Shown here in pieces: positions 9,528 to 19,508 of a stretch of DNA of 64,000 bases; positions within the stretch are counted from its first letter, which is position 1; each line of letters begins with the position of its first letter. The DNA is from an uncultured SAR116 cluster alpha proteobacterium. Its GTDB lineage: Bacteria > Pseudomonadota > Alphaproteobacteria > Puniceispirillales > Marisalimonadaceae. Under the pieces are notes generated by a model. That model saw only the letters and a list, made by a program, of their open reading frames with translations, made no database searches and was not told the DNA's origin. The position numbers and the translations under genes were made by a program. The stretch is from assembly GCA_902524215.1 (NCBI GenBank), contig CABZCK010000004.1, positions 1 through 64,000 on the forward strand. Reading direction: 5' to 3'.

Positions 9528-11939
9528 ATGACTGAAAATAATTCAAAAGAACGAAAAAAATTAAGTTTATCAGGTGGTAAATTAACACTAAAATCTAATT
9601 TAAACCCTAATAAGATTCCTTCAAGTGTTACAACGAATGCAAGATCTGGTCGTAATACAGTCCAAGTTGAGGTAAAAAGACCAAAAAGACATTTCGATAA
9701 TAAAATAACACCTAAATACGAAAAAAATGATATCAGTACCACATTAAGCGCCGAGCAAATCGCAAAAAGAAGTAAAGAACTCAAAGATGGCCTTGCTAGA
9801 ACTGCTGCTTTAGCAGAAAATGAAGTCAATAAACCAAAAAATGATTTGAAATCAAAAAATTTTAATAAAATAGATGAAGATAAAAATAATGAAATAATAA
9901 TAAACAAAGATTTTTCATCCTTGAGTTCACATAATAAGTTGCATGAAGATAAAAAACCGGATGATAATAAATTTTCAAAAAAATCATCAAATAAAGACAC
10001 CTTTAAGGAGAATACAAAAAGAGTTACTCTTAATAAGGGTTATGAAAAAAAAAGAGAAGGTAAACTTACTATTGCTAGAGCTTTAGATAGTGAAAATGTA
10101 AGGTTTCGTTCACTTGCATCTATAAAACGTCGAAGAGAAAAAGTAAAATTGCAATCGGAAGTTTCTACACCTTCAATTAAACAAATTAGAGATGTAATAA
10201 TACCAGATACTATTTTGGTATCTGAATTAGCAAATAGAATGTCTGAAAAAACTGCTGATGTTGTAAGAGAGTTAATGAAAAATGGCATAATGGCCACAGC
10301 TGCGCAAGTAATAGATGCAGATACTGCAGAGTTAATAACCACTGAATTTGGTCACAAAGTAAAGCGTGTTTCAGATTCTGATATAGAGTTAGACTTAGTA
10401 AACAACAAAAAAATCTCTGAAAATCTTGTTCCAAGACCTCCAGTTGTAACTATTATGGGACATGTAGATCATGGAAAAACATCTTTATTAGATGCCTTGA
10501 GAGAAACTAATGTTGCTAATAGTGAAGCTGGTGGAATTACTCAACACATTGGTGCATATCAAATTAAAACCAAGAATGGCAATCTTATATCATTTATAGA
10601 TACACCAGGACATGAGGCTTTTTCAGAAATGAGAGCAAGAGGTGCTAACATTACTGATATAGTAATATTGGTGGTGGCTGCTGATGATGGAATTAAGCAA
10701 CAAACTATAGAAGCAATCAATCATGCTAAATCTGCTGAAGCTCCAATTATTGTAGCTGTAAATAAGTGTGATAAACCTGATGTGGACCCTCAGAAGGTTA
10801 AAAATGAATTGCTACAACATGAATTAATTCCAGAGGATATGGGTGGTGATATTCAATGTATTAATGTATCAGCTTTGAAGAAAACAGGACTTAATAATTT
10901 AACAGACGCTATTGAATTGCAAGCTGAAATACTAGAATTAAAGAGTGATCCTAATTGTCCAGCTTCTGGCGTAGTTATAGAATCAAAAATTGAAAAGGGC
11001 AAAGGTTCAGTAATTACTTTATTGGTAGAAACAGGTACAATTAGAGTAGGTGATATTATCGTTGTTGGCACTGAAAATGGAAAAGTTAGAGCGCTAATTA
11101 ATGATTTAGGTGAAAGGGTTAATGAAGCCATGCCTTCAACTCCTATAGAAGTTTTGGGTCTTTCTGGGACACCAATTGCTGGAGACATTGCTAATGTAGT
11201 AGAGAGCGAATCAAAAGCAAGGGAAGTTGCAGAATATAGATCTAGAAAATTTAAAGAAAAAGAAGCAGCACTCTCATCCAGAGGAACAGTCGAACAAATG
11301 TTGGCCAATATTCAATCAGGTGAAATTACAGAATTACCCGTTGTTATAAAAACAGATGTTCATGGATCATTAGAAGCAATTAGAGTGGCATTAAATAAAT
11401 TAGGCGATGAAAAAATTAAAGTTAAAATTTTGATAGGCTCGGTTGGTCCAATCAACGAATCTGATATTTCTTTAGCTGTGGCATCCTCAGCTTTAGTTTT
11501 TGGTTTTAATGTAAGAGCAATACCACAAGCTAGGGAAATTGCTAAAAGAGATATGGTTGAAATTAGATATCACTCTATAATTTATGAACTTATAGAGGAT
11601 GCTAAAAATGGTCTTGCTGGAATGTTAGATCCTGATCTTCAAGAAGAATTTATTGGGTACGCTGAGATTAAGCAAGTATTTAATATTTCAAATTTTGGAA
11701 AAATTGCAGGATGTGCTGTAACGGAAGGCATTATTAAAAGAGGTTGTAGTTTTAGACTTTTAAGAGAAAATACTGTTGTTCATGAAGGAAAACTTAAAAC
11801 TTTGCAAAGATTTAAAGATGAAGTCAAAGAAGTTAAATTTGGACTAGAGTGTGGAATGGGTTTAGAAAATTTTAATGATATTAAAGTTGGTGATGTCATG
11901 GAATGTTTTGAAGTTAAAGAAATAAAAAAAATATTATAA
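9528..11939 (+). CDS. infB: Translation initiation factor IF-2
   Basis: IF-2 is the GTPase that delivers initiator fMet-tRNA to the 30S subunit and promotes subunit joining. The protein (803 aa) has a charged, low-complexity N-terminal region (1-190), an IF2_N domain near 210-265, then the G domain with GHVDHGKT (G1), DTPGHE (G3) and NKCDKPD (G4), and C-terminal domains II, III (IF-2) and IV. The gap to nusA is only 9 bases, so the ylxR gene found between them in many alphaproteobacteria is absent. The long minus-strand ORF at 9251-10000 is a shadow of the repetitive lysine-rich N-terminus. Confidence 0.97.
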   Translation: MTENNSKERKKLSLSGGKLTLKSNLNPNKIPSSVTTNARSGRNTVQVEVKRPKRHFDNKITPKYEKNDISTTLSAEQIAKRSKELKDGLARTAALAENEVNKPKNDLKSKNFNKIDEDKNNEIIINKDFSSLSSHNKLHEDKKPDDNKFSKKSSNKDTFKENTKRVTLNKGYEKKREGKLTIARALDSENVRFRSLASIKRRREKVKLQSEVSTPSIKQIRDVIIPDTILVSELANRMSEKTADVVRELMKNGIMATAAQVIDADTAELITTEFGHKVKRVSDSDIELDLVNNKKISENLVPRPPVVTIMGHVDHGKTSLLDALRETNVANSEAGGITQHIGAYQIKTKNGNLISFIDTPGHEAFSEMRARGANITDIVILVVAADDGIKQQTIEAINHAKSAEAPIIVAVNKCDKPDVDPQKVKNELLQHELIPEDMGGDIQCINVSALKKTGLNNLTDAIELQAEILELKSDPNCPASGVVIESKIEKGKGSVITLLVETGTIRVGDIIVVGTENGKVRALINDLGERVNEAMPSTPIEVLGLSGTPIAGDIANVVESESKAREVAEYRSRKFKEKEAALSSRGTVEQMLANIQSGEITELPVVIKTDVHGSLEAIRVALNKLGDEKIKVKILIGSVGPINESDISLAVASSALVFGFNVRAIPQAREIAKRDMVEIRYHSIIYELIEDAKNGLAGMLDPDLQEEFIGYAEIKQVFNISNFGKIAGCAVTEGIIKRGCSFRLLRENTVVHEGKLKTLQRFKDEVKEVKFGLECGMGLENFNDIKVGDVMECFEVKEIKKIL

Positions 11940-11946
11940 TTAATCA

Positions 11947-12306
11947 ATGAACCATAAAAGACAACCTTCAAATAGACAACTAAAAGTTGGACAGCAAATA
12001 AGATTTTTAATATCAAATTTTTTTATTAAGGAGGACTTTATCTTTGAGACCTTTGATAGCAAGAATTTGACTATTGTAGATGTTATATTAAGTCCTGATC
12101 TCAAAAATGCTAAAATATTTATTTCAACAAATTCAGTTTCTGCAAATAAAGTTTTAATTAATGAACTAAACAATAAGTCTAAGCTAATACAAACAAAGAT
12201 AGCATCAAATTTGACTTCAAAATTTACTCCAAAAATAAAGTTTTTCTTTGATAACTCATTTGAATATTCAAATAAAATAAATAATATTTTAGAAACCATC
12301 AAATAG
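11947..12306 (+). CDS. rbfA: 30S ribosome-binding factor A
   Basis: RbfA is a small KH-like protein that binds immature 30S subunits and helps 16S rRNA 5'-end maturation, important in the cold. At 119 residues the length is normal. The family segment NLTIVDVILSPDLKNAKIFIS, shown here only in part, is visible near residue 37 onward, and the C-terminal region (SKFTPKIKFFFDNS) matches the usual TPKLxFxxD end of the fold. It follows infB by 7 bases and precedes truB by 7 bases, so it clearly belongs to the same operon. A mirror minus-strand ORF (11940-12302) is a shadow. Confidence 0.9.
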   Translation: MNHKRQPSNRQLKVGQQIRFLISNFFIKEDFIFETFDSKNLTIVDVILSPDLKNAKIFISTNSVSANKVLINELNNKSKLIQTKIASNLTSKFTPKIKFFFDNSFEYSNKINNILETIK

Positions 12307-12313
12307 GCAAGAA

Positions 12314-13231
12314 ATGAAAGTTAATGGTTGGCTTCTTGTTGATAAACCAGAAGGAATATCTTCACGAAAAGTAGTTAATTTGATTTCCAACTCTCTCTCT
12401 ATCAAAAAAGTTGGTCATGCAGGAACTTTAGATCCAATGGCTTCAGGTTTATTGCCTATAGCTATTGGAGAGGCAACTAAGACTATTGGAGTAATTCAAC
12501 AGTTTAAAAAACACTATGAATTTACAATAAAGTGGGGAGAAAAGACATCTACTGATGATAAAATGGGGACCATAATTTCAAGTACTACTAAAAGACCAAA
12601 CTTAGAGACTATTAATAAGAATATAAAAAATTTTATAGGTAAAATTGAACAAATACCCCCAAAATTTTCAGCTATAAAATTTAATGGTAAAAGAGCTTAC
12701 TTGTTAGCAAGAAATAATCTAAATTTTTCATTAAATCCAAGAACTGTTTTCATTGAAACTTTCCGAATAAAAAAATATCTTGATGAAAGCCATTGTTCTT
12801 TTGAATGTATATGTTCAAAAGGTACTTATATAAGATCCTTAGGAAGAGATTTAGGTGAGGCAATGAATTGTTTTGGTCATTTATATGAGTTAAGAAGAAC
12901 TCATATTGGTAATTTTTCAACTAAATGTGCGATTTTACTGGATTTATCAAAAAAATTAATACATAGTTCAGCAATTTTAAAAAACATTTTACCTATTGAG
13001 AAAGTTTTAGAAAGTTTACCTTTTATAAACCTAACAGAAAAGCATGAGATAGCTTTAAGAAATGGACAAAGAATTTGTTTAGATGAATTAATTGAAAATG
13101 AACATAAAAAAAATTTTTTTTTAAATAAAAGTAATGATACTTATATGATATGTAAGAACAATAATAGACCCATATGTTTTTTTAAAATAGATAATAATTT
13201 TATTAAACCAACTAGAGTGTTTAATTTGTAA
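12314..13231 (+). CDS. truB: tRNA pseudouridine(55) synthase TruB
   Basis: TruB isomerises U55 of the tRNA T-loop to pseudouridine. The N-terminal [14 protein letters not shown] and the catalytic motif [16 protein letters not shown], with its active-site aspartate, are intact; [13 protein letters not shown] marks the RNA-binding core. The length (305 aa) is typical of the alphaproteobacterial form with a short C-terminal extension. It starts 7 bases after rbfA and is followed by rpsO after 10 bases. No unusual features. Confidence 0.96.
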   Translation: MKVNGWLLVDKPEGISSRKVVNLISNSLSIKKVGHAGTLDPMASGLLPIAIGEATKTIGVIQQFKKHYEFTIKWGEKTSTDDKMGTIISSTTKRPNLETINKNIKNFIGKIEQIPPKFSAIKFNGKRAYLLARNNLNFSLNPRTVFIETFRIKKYLDESHCSFECICSKGTYIRSLGRDLGEAMNCFGHLYELRRTHIGNFSTKCAILLDLSKKLIHSSAILKNILPIEKVLESLPFINLTEKHEIALRNGQRICLDELIENEHKKNFFLNKSNDTYMICKNNNRPICFFKIDNNFIKPTRVFNL

Positions 13232-13241
13232 AGAGGGAAGT

Positions 13242-13511
13242 ATGTCAATCACAAAAGAAAAAAAATCAAAATTAATTAAAGAGTATAAGATAAATGAAAA
13301 AGATACAGGATCAGCTGATGTTCAAGTTGCTATTCTATCTGAAAAGATTAAGTCTCTTACAGAACATTTGAAAGAACACCACAAAGATTACATCTCTAGA
13401 CGTGGATTGTTAAGCATGGTTGGGAAAAGAAGAAACTTACTTTCTTATATAAAGAATAAAAGTGAAACCAGATACAGTGATTTAATTAAATCACTTGGGT
13501 TAAGAAGATAA
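13242..13511 (+). CDS. rpsO: 30S ribosomal protein S15
   Basis: S15 binds the central domain of 16S rRNA early in 30S assembly. At 89 residues it is exactly family length, and the core signature is obvious ([39 protein letters not shown]). A GAGGG six bases or so before ATG 13242 supports the start. The order truB-rpsO-pnp is the classic proteobacterial one. In E. coli S15 represses its own translation through a 5' structure, but the 10-base gap here leaves no obvious room for a separate leader. Confidence 0.97.
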   Translation: MSITKEKKSKLIKEYKINEKDTGSADVQVAILSEKIKSLTEHLKEHHKDYISRRGLLSMVGKRRNLLSYIKNKSETRYSDLIKSLGLRR

Positions 13512-13543
13512 ATATTTAATTCAATCCAGAAATAGGTAGTGAT

Positions 13544-15637
13544 ATGTTTGAAGTTTTTCGAAAAGAAGTGAAATTTGGCGGTAAAAAATTAATATTTGAA
13601 ACTGGTAAAATTGCTAGGCAAGCTGATGGCGCTGTAGTTGTCACTCATGGTGGGACAACGATTTTATGTACAGTAACGGCAGCTAAAAGTAACTCTGAAG
13701 CTGATTTTTTCCCACTTACAGTTAATTATCAAGAAAAAGCTTTTTCAGCTGGAAAAATACCAGGAGGGTTTTTTAAGAGAGAAGGTCGTCCATCAGAAAA
13801 AGAAACATTAACTTCAAGGTTAATTGATAGACCAATAAGACCATTATTTCACAAAAATTTTAAACGTGAAACTCAAATTATAGCAACTGTCCTTGAGTAC
13901 GATTTTGAGAATGATCCTGATATAGTTGCAATTATTGCAGCATCTGCTGCACTAACTTTATCTGGATTGCCGTTTATGGGACCTATTGGAGCATGCAGAG
14001 TTGGTTGGGATGGGAAAAAATATATATTAAACCCAAAAATTGATAAGGAAAATAACCATTTGCTTGATTTAGTTGTTGCTGGAACAAATGATGGCGTATT
14101 AATGGTTGAATCAGAAGCTAGTGAGTTAAACGAAAAAATTATGCTTGGTGCAGTCGACTTTGGTCATAAAGAATTGAAAGCTGTAATAAAAGGTATTATT
14201 GAATTAGCTGAAGTTGCAGCTAAGGAACCAATATCAATTGAAGAAGAAATTCCAGGAGAAAAAAATTATATTAAATTAATTACTGGTTTTAAAAAAGAAA
14301 TAGAGAAAGCTTACAAAATCGAAGAAAAAGCATCAAGATACGGTGAATTAGACAAAATAAAAGAAAAAATAAAAAAAGATCATGATGAAGAAATTAATTT
14401 AAACTTATTTTCTGACGTTTTTAAAAAAGTAGAAGCTGATATTGTAAGATCCTCAATTTTAAAAACTAAAAAAAGAATTGATGGAAGAGATAATAAAACT
14501 GTTAGAAATATAGTTGCAGAAGTAGGCACGTTCCCAAGAACACATGGGTCGTCTTTATTTACTAGAGGTGAAACACAAGCTCTTGTTGTTACAACACTTG
14601 GCTCTTCCCAGGATTTGCAAATAATTGATGGTCTTGACGGAGATTATAAAGAAAGATTTATGTTACATTATAATTTTCCTCCTTTTTCAGTTGGTGAGGT
14701 TGGAAGAACGGGATCGCCAGGAAGGAGAGAAATTGGTCACGGTAAACTTGCTTGGAGAGCTATCAACCCTTTACTACCTTCAACAGAAGAGTTTCCATAT
14801 ACAATGAGAGTAGTTTCTGACATCACTGAATCAAATGGATCTTCATCTATGGCTACAGTTTGTGGCACCTCGCTGGCATTAATGGATGCTGGTGTTCCAT
14901 TAAAAAAACCAGTTGCCGGTATAGCTATGGGTCTAATTAAGGAAGATAAAGACTTTGTAGTACTTTCTGATATTTTAGGAGATGAAGATCACTTAGGCGA
15001 TATGGACTTTAAGGTTGCTGGAACAGATAAAGGTATCACGAGTTTACAAATGGATATAAAAATCACATCTATAACTAGTAAAATAATGAAAGTTGCGCTT
15101 GATCAGGCTTTAGTTGGAAGAAATCATATTCTTAAAGAGATGAAAAAAGCAATCTCAAAACCAAGGACAACTTTGGCAGAAAATGCTCCTAAAATAAAAA
15201 TTCTAAAAATTAAAGTCGACAAAATTAAGGAGATTATAGGACCATCTGGAAAAGTTATTAAGGATATATGTGAAGTATCTTCGTCAAAAATTGATATAGA
15301 TGACAAGGGTGTCTTGAAAATAGCATCACCAAATGATGAAAGTTTGGAAATGGCTTTAAAAAGAATTAATGATATAATAGTAGAACCAGAAAAAGGTGTA
15401 ATATACACTGGTAAAGTAGTTAAGACTGTTGATTTTGGTGCTTTTGTTAATTTTTTAGGTTCTAAAGATGGATTAGTTCACATTTCAGAATTACAAGAAG
15501 AACGAACCAATAAAACAACTGATGTTTGTGAAGAAGGTGATGAAGTTAAAGTTATGGTTATTGGATTTGATGATAGGGGTAAGGTAAAACTGTCAATGAA
15601 AAGAGTTGATCAGGAAACAGGAGAGAGTTTACAATGA
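13544..15637 (+). CDS. pnp: Polyribonucleotide nucleotidyltransferase (PNPase)
   Basis: PNPase degrades RNA 3'-to-5' by phosphorolysis and can add tails in reverse. The protein (697 aa) contains two RNase PH domains (about 10-145 and 310-455), the linking alpha-helical domain, a KH domain (about 550-610, [14 protein letters not shown]) and an S1 domain (about 620-690, [15 protein letters not shown]). The active-site segment [19 protein letters not shown] is present. It follows rpsO by 32 bases and its TGA overlaps the ATG of the next gene (ATGA), suggesting translational coupling to an unrelated hydratase gene. Confidence 0.97.
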   Translation: MFEVFRKEVKFGGKKLIFETGKIARQADGAVVVTHGGTTILCTVTAAKSNSEADFFPLTVNYQEKAFSAGKIPGGFFKREGRPSEKETLTSRLIDRPIRPLFHKNFKRETQIIATVLEYDFENDPDIVAIIAASAALTLSGLPFMGPIGACRVGWDGKKYILNPKIDKENNHLLDLVVAGTNDGVLMVESEASELNEKIMLGAVDFGHKELKAVIKGIIELAEVAAKEPISIEEEIPGEKNYIKLITGFKKEIEKAYKIEEKASRYGELDKIKEKIKKDHDEEINLNLFSDVFKKVEADIVRSSILKTKKRIDGRDNKTVRNIVAEVGTFPRTHGSSLFTRGETQALVVTTLGSSQDLQIIDGLDGDYKERFMLHYNFPPFSVGEVGRTGSPGRREIGHGKLAWRAINPLLPSTEEFPYTMRVVSDITESNGSSSMATVCGTSLALMDAGVPLKKPVAGIAMGLIKEDKDFVVLSDILGDEDHLGDMDFKVAGTDKGITSLQMDIKITSITSKIMKVALDQALVGRNHILKEMKKAISKPRTTLAENAPKIKILKIKVDKIKEIIGPSGKVIKDICEVSSSKIDIDDKGVLKIASPNDESLEMALKRINDIIVEPEKGVIYTGKVVKTVDFGAFVNFLGSKDGLVHISELQEERTNKTTDVCEEGDEVKVMVIGFDDRGKVKLSMKRVDQETGESLQ

Positions 15638-16428
15638 AAAAACATTATGAATTAAAGATGAATTGGGTTAAATCAGAAAAAATTGGCAAAGTTGGTTTAA
15701 TTACTTTAAATCATGAAAATTCTTTAAATCCACTCTCTGCGGGTTTTGTAGAGGCTATTTATCTTTCTTGTAAAAAATTTGATGAAGATAAAGACATAAA
15801 TTGTATTGTTTTGACAGGGTCAAAAAAAGCTTTTGCTGCAGGCGCAGACTTGAAAGAAATGTTACCGCTTACTTTTGCTGAAATTTCTGAAACCAGATAT
15901 ATTGAAAAAAATTGGTCCTACTTTTCCTACATTCAAAAACCCTTAATAGCTGCTGTTCAAGGATTTGCTTTAGGTGGAGGATGTGAGCTTGCAATGGCCT
16001 GTGATTTTATTTTAGCCTCTGATGATGCAAAGTTTGGGCAACCAGAAATTAATGTAGGCGCTATTCCTGGAGCTGGTGGAAGTCAAAGAATGCCACGTTT
16101 TATAGGTAAATCAAAGGCTATGTATGCTATTTTAACTGGAGATATGATAGATGCTCATGAAGCTGAGAAATGTGGTTTGGTTGCTAAGGTATTTAATGGA
16201 GAAAGTTTTAACGAAGAAGTTTTAAAAGTCGCACATAAAATAGCTAGTAAGTCTACTGCGTTAGCAAGGTTAGCTAAAGAAACTGTAAATGTAAGTTATG
16301 AAACAACTCTAAACGAAGGCTTGAGAGCTGAAAGAGCTGTTTTCATGTCAACTTTTTCATTAGAAGATCATAAAGAGGGAATGGAAGCATTTTCTGAAAA
16401 AAGAAAGCCTAATTGGAAAAATAAATAA
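15634..16428 (+). CDS. Enoyl-CoA hydratase (crotonase family)
   Basis: This is a crotonase-fold enoyl-CoA hydratase, the beta-oxidation step adding water to 2-enoyl-CoA. Both catalytic glutamates of classical hydratases are visible ([11 protein letters not shown] and [15 protein letters not shown]), as is the oxyanion loop [10 protein letters not shown]. Total length is 264 residues; a second possible start is ATG 15658. The ATG at 15634 overlaps pnp by 4 bases. The gene more usually lies near mutM/rpsT/dnaA in alphaproteobacteria (from memory), so its place behind pnp is unusual. It ends exactly where the convergent fabI ends, with no space for a terminator. Confidence 0.88.
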   Translation: MKKHYELKMNWVKSEKIGKVGLITLNHENSLNPLSAGFVEAIYLSCKKFDEDKDINCIVLTGSKKAFAAGADLKEMLPLTFAEISETRYIEKNWSYFSYIQKPLIAAVQGFALGGGCELAMACDFILASDDAKFGQPEINVGAIPGAGGSQRMPRFIGKSKAMYAILTGDMIDAHEAEKCGLVAKVFNGESFNEEVLKVAHKIASKSTALARLAKETVNVSYETTLNEGLRAERAVFMSTFSLEDHKEGMEAFSEKRKPNWKNK

Positions 16429-17232
16429 TTAAATCTTAACTAAATCTTGATTAGGTATACCTACAACTTTTAACCCACCATCTACATAATGAGTAAGACC
16501 TGTCACACCACTCGATATGTCTGATAAAAGATAAAGAGCTGCATTTCCAACTTGTTCGAGGTCAGGATTTTTTTTTAATGGAGCAACTTTTTCAGAGTAT
16601 TTGTAAACATGCCTTGCTCCAGAAATCGCTGCACCTGCAATAGTCTTCATGGGTCCGGCTGAGATTGCATTAACTCTAATGTTATTTTTCCCTAAATCTA
16701 CTGATAGATATTTAACAGATGTTTCTAATGCTGCTTTTGCTACACCCATAACATTATAATTTGGAGTGGTTTTGTTTGATCCTGCATAGGTAAGAGTTAG
16801 CAATGATCCTCCATTTCTCATAATCTTTGAAGCAGATTTTGCTACTCTGGTAAAACTATAAGTTGAGATGTCAAGTGTACTTAAAAAATTTGTTCTTGAG
16901 GTTTCAATGTATTTTCCCTTAAGTTCATCTTTGTCAGAATATGCTAAGGCGTGAACAACAAAATCTAAATCCCCAATATCTTTTTTTATATTTTTAATTA
17001 AATTTTCAATAGAGTATTCATTTTTAAGATCTAATGAAACATCACATTTATATAAATTTTTACAGTTTATTTTTTCTGATAAGGGTATAATTCTTTTTTT
17101 TAAACTGTCATTTTGGTAAGTTAAAATAACATTGGCATTATTTAAAAACAGTTCATTTGCTATTCCCCATGCAATGGATCTTTCATTGGCAACACCCATT
17201 ATTAGACCGGTTTTTCCTGCCATTAAGTTCAT
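16429..17232 (-). CDS. fabI: Enoyl-[acyl-carrier-protein] reductase (NADH)
   Basis: FabI reduces trans-2-enoyl-ACP in the last step of each fatty-acid elongation cycle. The alphaproteobacterial N-terminus MAGKTGLIMGVANERSIAWG is nearly diagnostic, and the catalytic Y-x6-K is present (NYNVMGVAKA), in an SDR fold of 267 residues. It is the last gene of the fabA-fabB-fabI set, beginning 2 bases after the fabB stop. Its stop codon abuts the stop of the convergent enoyl-CoA hydratase gene. Confidence 0.96.
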   Translation of the reverse strand: MNLMAGKTGLIMGVANERSIAWGIANELFLNNANVILTYQNDSLKKRIIPLSEKINCKNLYKCDVSLDLKNEYSIENLIKNIKKDIGDLDFVVHALAYSDKDELKGKYIETSRTNFLSTLDISTYSFTRVAKSASKIMRNGGSLLTLTYAGSNKTTPNYNVMGVAKAALETSVKYLSVDLGKNNIRVNAISAGPMKTIAGAAISGARHVYKYSEKVAPLKKNPDLEQVGNAALYLLSDISSGVTGLTHYVDGGLKVVGIPNQDLVKI

Positions 17233-17234
17233 AA

Positions 17235-18470
17235 TTAACTTTCTGAGAGTTTTGAAAGTATGAGGGTTGCGTTTGTACCGCCAAAACCAAATGAATTTGA
17301 TAATGCTGTATTAATATTTATATTATCAATTGTTTTTCTAGGTACATCAATATTTTCAATTATCGGATCTGGTGTTTCTATATTTGAGGAACCGGATATA
17401 AAATTATTATTCATCATTATAAGAGTATATATTGCTTCGTGAACACCAGTAGCTCCTAATGAGTGACCTGTTAATGACTTTGTACTTGTCACTTTAGGTA
17501 AATATCCCTTATTTGAAAAAACTTTTTTTATTGCTTCTATTTCTTGAACATCTCCAACTGGTGTACTTGTACCGTGAGCATTAATATAATCAATTTTTAA
17601 GTTTGTATTTTTCAATGCGTTTTTCATACACCTAACAGCACCTTCTCCACTAGGTGCTACCATGTCGTGTCCGTCTGAGTTTGCAAAGTGACCTAAGACT
17701 TCTCCATAAATTTTAGCATCCCTTTTTTTTGCATGTTCATATTCTTCGAGTACTATAATGCCACCACCGCCTGAGATAACAAAACCATCTCTATTAGCAT
17801 CATATGGTCTAGATGCTTTTTGAGGAGTATCGTTATATTTGCTAGACAATGCTCCCATTGAATCAAATAAAACAGATAAAGTCCAATCTAGTTCTTCTCC
17901 ACCACCAGCAAAAACAATATTTTGATTACCATATTTTATATTATCAACTCCCACTCCAATACAATGAGCAGATGTTGAACATGCAGAAGTTATTGAATAA
18001 TTAAGACCTTTTATTTTAAACATTGTAGAAAGACAAGCGGAAATACTTGAGCTCATACACTTCGGAACCATAAACGGCCCTACTCTTTTTGGACCTTTCT
18101 CTCTAGTAATATCAAATGATTTTAATAAATTAACTGTACTTGGCCCACCAGCACCTGCAATTAATCCAGTTAAAGGGTTTGATATTAATTCATCATTAAG
18201 ATTTGCATCTTTAATTGCTTCCTTCATTGCTATAGCAGTGTAAGCAGCACCATCACCCATAAATCTTAGGTCTTTTTTATCTAAAAAGTCTTCAAAATTT
18301 ATATCAATGTCTCCATGAACATTACTTCTAAAGCCAAGATCAGAATAATCTTTGCTAAAGCTAATTCCGGACTTATTAAAATATAAGGAATCTTTCACTT
18401 CTTTTTTATTATTACCAATTGGACTAACAATACCAATACCGGTAATAACTACTCTTCTTTGTTCAATCAT
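17235..18470 (-). CDS. fabB: 3-oxoacyl-[acyl-carrier-protein] synthase I
   Basis: FabB condenses malonyl-ACP with acyl-ACP and is needed to elongate the cis-3-decenoyl intermediate made by FabA. The Cys-His-His triad is readable: TSACSTSAHC, INAHGTSTPVGD and LTGHSLGATG. Length (411 aa) is normal. Placement directly between fabA and fabI marks it as the FabB rather than FabF type. Twelve bases separate it from fabA. The operon gives the anaerobic-type route to unsaturated fatty acids. Confidence 0.95.
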   Translation of the reverse strand: MIEQRRVVITGIGIVSPIGNNKKEVKDSLYFNKSGISFSKDYSDLGFRSNVHGDIDINFEDFLDKKDLRFMGDGAAYTAIAMKEAIKDANLNDELISNPLTGLIAGAGGPSTVNLLKSFDITREKGPKRVGPFMVPKCMSSSISACLSTMFKIKGLNYSITSACSTSAHCIGVGVDNIKYGNQNIVFAGGGEELDWTLSVLFDSMGALSSKYNDTPQKASRPYDANRDGFVISGGGGIIVLEEYEHAKKRDAKIYGEVLGHFANSDGHDMVAPSGEGAVRCMKNALKNTNLKIDYINAHGTSTPVGDVQEIEAIKKVFSNKGYLPKVTSTKSLTGHSLGATGVHEAIYTLIMMNNNFISGSSNIETPDPIIENIDVPRKTIDNININTALSNSFGFGGTNATLILSKLSES

Positions 18471-18482
18471 TTGTCTACCTAA

Positions 18483-18998
18483 TTATCTTTTCTCATCTTG
18501 AAAGAGACCAACTCTTATATCAAAGGCTTCAAATACAATTTGACTATCACACAGAACTTTTCCGTCAGCGATACCAAGCATAAGCTTTCTATTAATTATT
18601 TTTTTAAAATCTAATACATATTCAACTTTTTTTGCAATTGGTAAAACTTGACCTGAAAATTTTACGTTACCGACAGATAATGCCCTACCTTTACCTCTTC
18701 CTCCCATAATACCAAGACAAAATCCAAGTAGTTGCCAAAGACCATCCATCCCTAAGCAGCCAGGCATCACAGGATCATTTTCAAAGTGACATTCAAAAAA
18801 CCATTTATCAGGAGTAATATTATATTCTGCGTGAGCCAAGCCTTTATTATAATTTCCACCTTCTTCTGATATATTAACTATTTTATCAAACATAAGCATA
18901 GGGGGTAATGGTAATCTTGGAAAATCTATCCCAGCAAGCTTACCTTTTGCACAAGCTATTAATTCTTCGTAATTGAACTTATTTTTAAGTATCGACAA
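18483..18998 (-). CDS. fabA: 3-hydroxydecanoyl-ACP dehydratase/isomerase
   Basis: FabA dehydrates 3-hydroxydecanoyl-ACP and isomerises the product to the cis-3 form, which commits carbon to unsaturated fatty acids. The active-site histidine lies in ECHFENDPVMPG and the aspartate in LGMDGLWQ; length (171 aa) is typical. The start is a TTG at 18998, supported by AAGGGA 6 bases upstream and by the family N-terminus preceding FNYEEL. The gene is the first of fabA-fabB-fabI, and is preceded in the same direction by the SH3 gene after 27 bases. Confidence 0.96.
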   Translation of the reverse strand: MSILKNKFNYEELIACAKGKLAGIDFPRLPLPPMLMFDKIVNISEEGGNYNKGLAHAEYNITPDKWFFECHFENDPVMPGCLGMDGLWQLLGFCLGIMGGRGKGRALSVGNVKFSGQVLPIAKKVEYVLDFKKIINRKLMLGIADGKVLCDSQIVFEAFDIRVGLFQDEKR

Positions 18999-19025
18999 AA
19001 TTATTCCCTTATAGTAACTATTGAA

Positions 19026-19508
19026 TTATTTTATTATAATATAATTTGATCCCCATAGAAACTTTTTTATATACCATCCTGAGAATTTCCTGGTATTTAA
19101 AGTTATTTTACACCAATAAAGTTTACATTTCACAATTGAAACATTCACATTATCATATAAAAATGCAATTTTTTTAGATGACAGCTGAGGTTTTTTTCTT
19201 AAATAATCTGGTTTTAATGTAATAGTTCTTTGTTTCATTGTTATTTGAGACTTATGTATCCATCCAACTGTATTTTTACTTGTTAAAACCTTTCTCCAAT
19301 GTTCAAATTTATCCACAACTAGTAATGGGACATTTTTTTTTATGAAAATAAGCTTTATGGGATAGTTTTTACCAGGTCCATATCTTAAATTAGCCTTTGA
19401 AGTTTTAATTGACACTAACTTAGGTAAATCTTCAGCTAATACAATATTTGGTAAATAAGAGTAACTATAAAATAAAATTAAAACGCACAATTTAAAATAA
19501 AAATTCAT
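19026..19508 (-). CDS. Exported SH3-domain protein
   Basis: This is a periplasmic or envelope protein with an N-terminal signal peptide (hydrophobic segment over about residues 3-25, cleavage likely after VLA) and two bacterial SH3-like repeats: one at about residues 35-90 (ANLRYGPGKNYPI ... GWIHKSQI) and a second, weaker one at 95-150 (DYLRKKPQLSSK ... GWYIKKFLWG). Such proteins probably bind peptidoglycan, but no function is known. ATG 19508 overlaps the TGA of the upstream moeB-like gene (ATGA), so I prefer it to the track's TTG 19514. Similar SH3 proteins are common in alphaproteobacteria. Confidence 0.85.
   Translation of the reverse strand: MNFYFKLCVLILFYSYSYLPNIVLAEDLPKLVSIKTSKANLRYGPGKNYPIKLIFIKKNVPLLVVDKFEHWRKVLTSKNTVGWIHKSQITMKQRTITLKPDYLRKKPQLSSKKIAFLYDNVNVSIVKCKLYWCKITLNTRKFSGWYIKKFLWGSNYIIIK

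Noticed and set aside
9251-10000. A 249-aa minus-strand ORF across the nusA/infB junction
   Set aside because: It is antisense to the conserved C-terminus of NusA and the lysine-rich N-terminus of IF-2. Its serine/leucine/phenylalanine-rich composition is what the complement of AT-rich lysine codons gives, and it has no recognisable domain.
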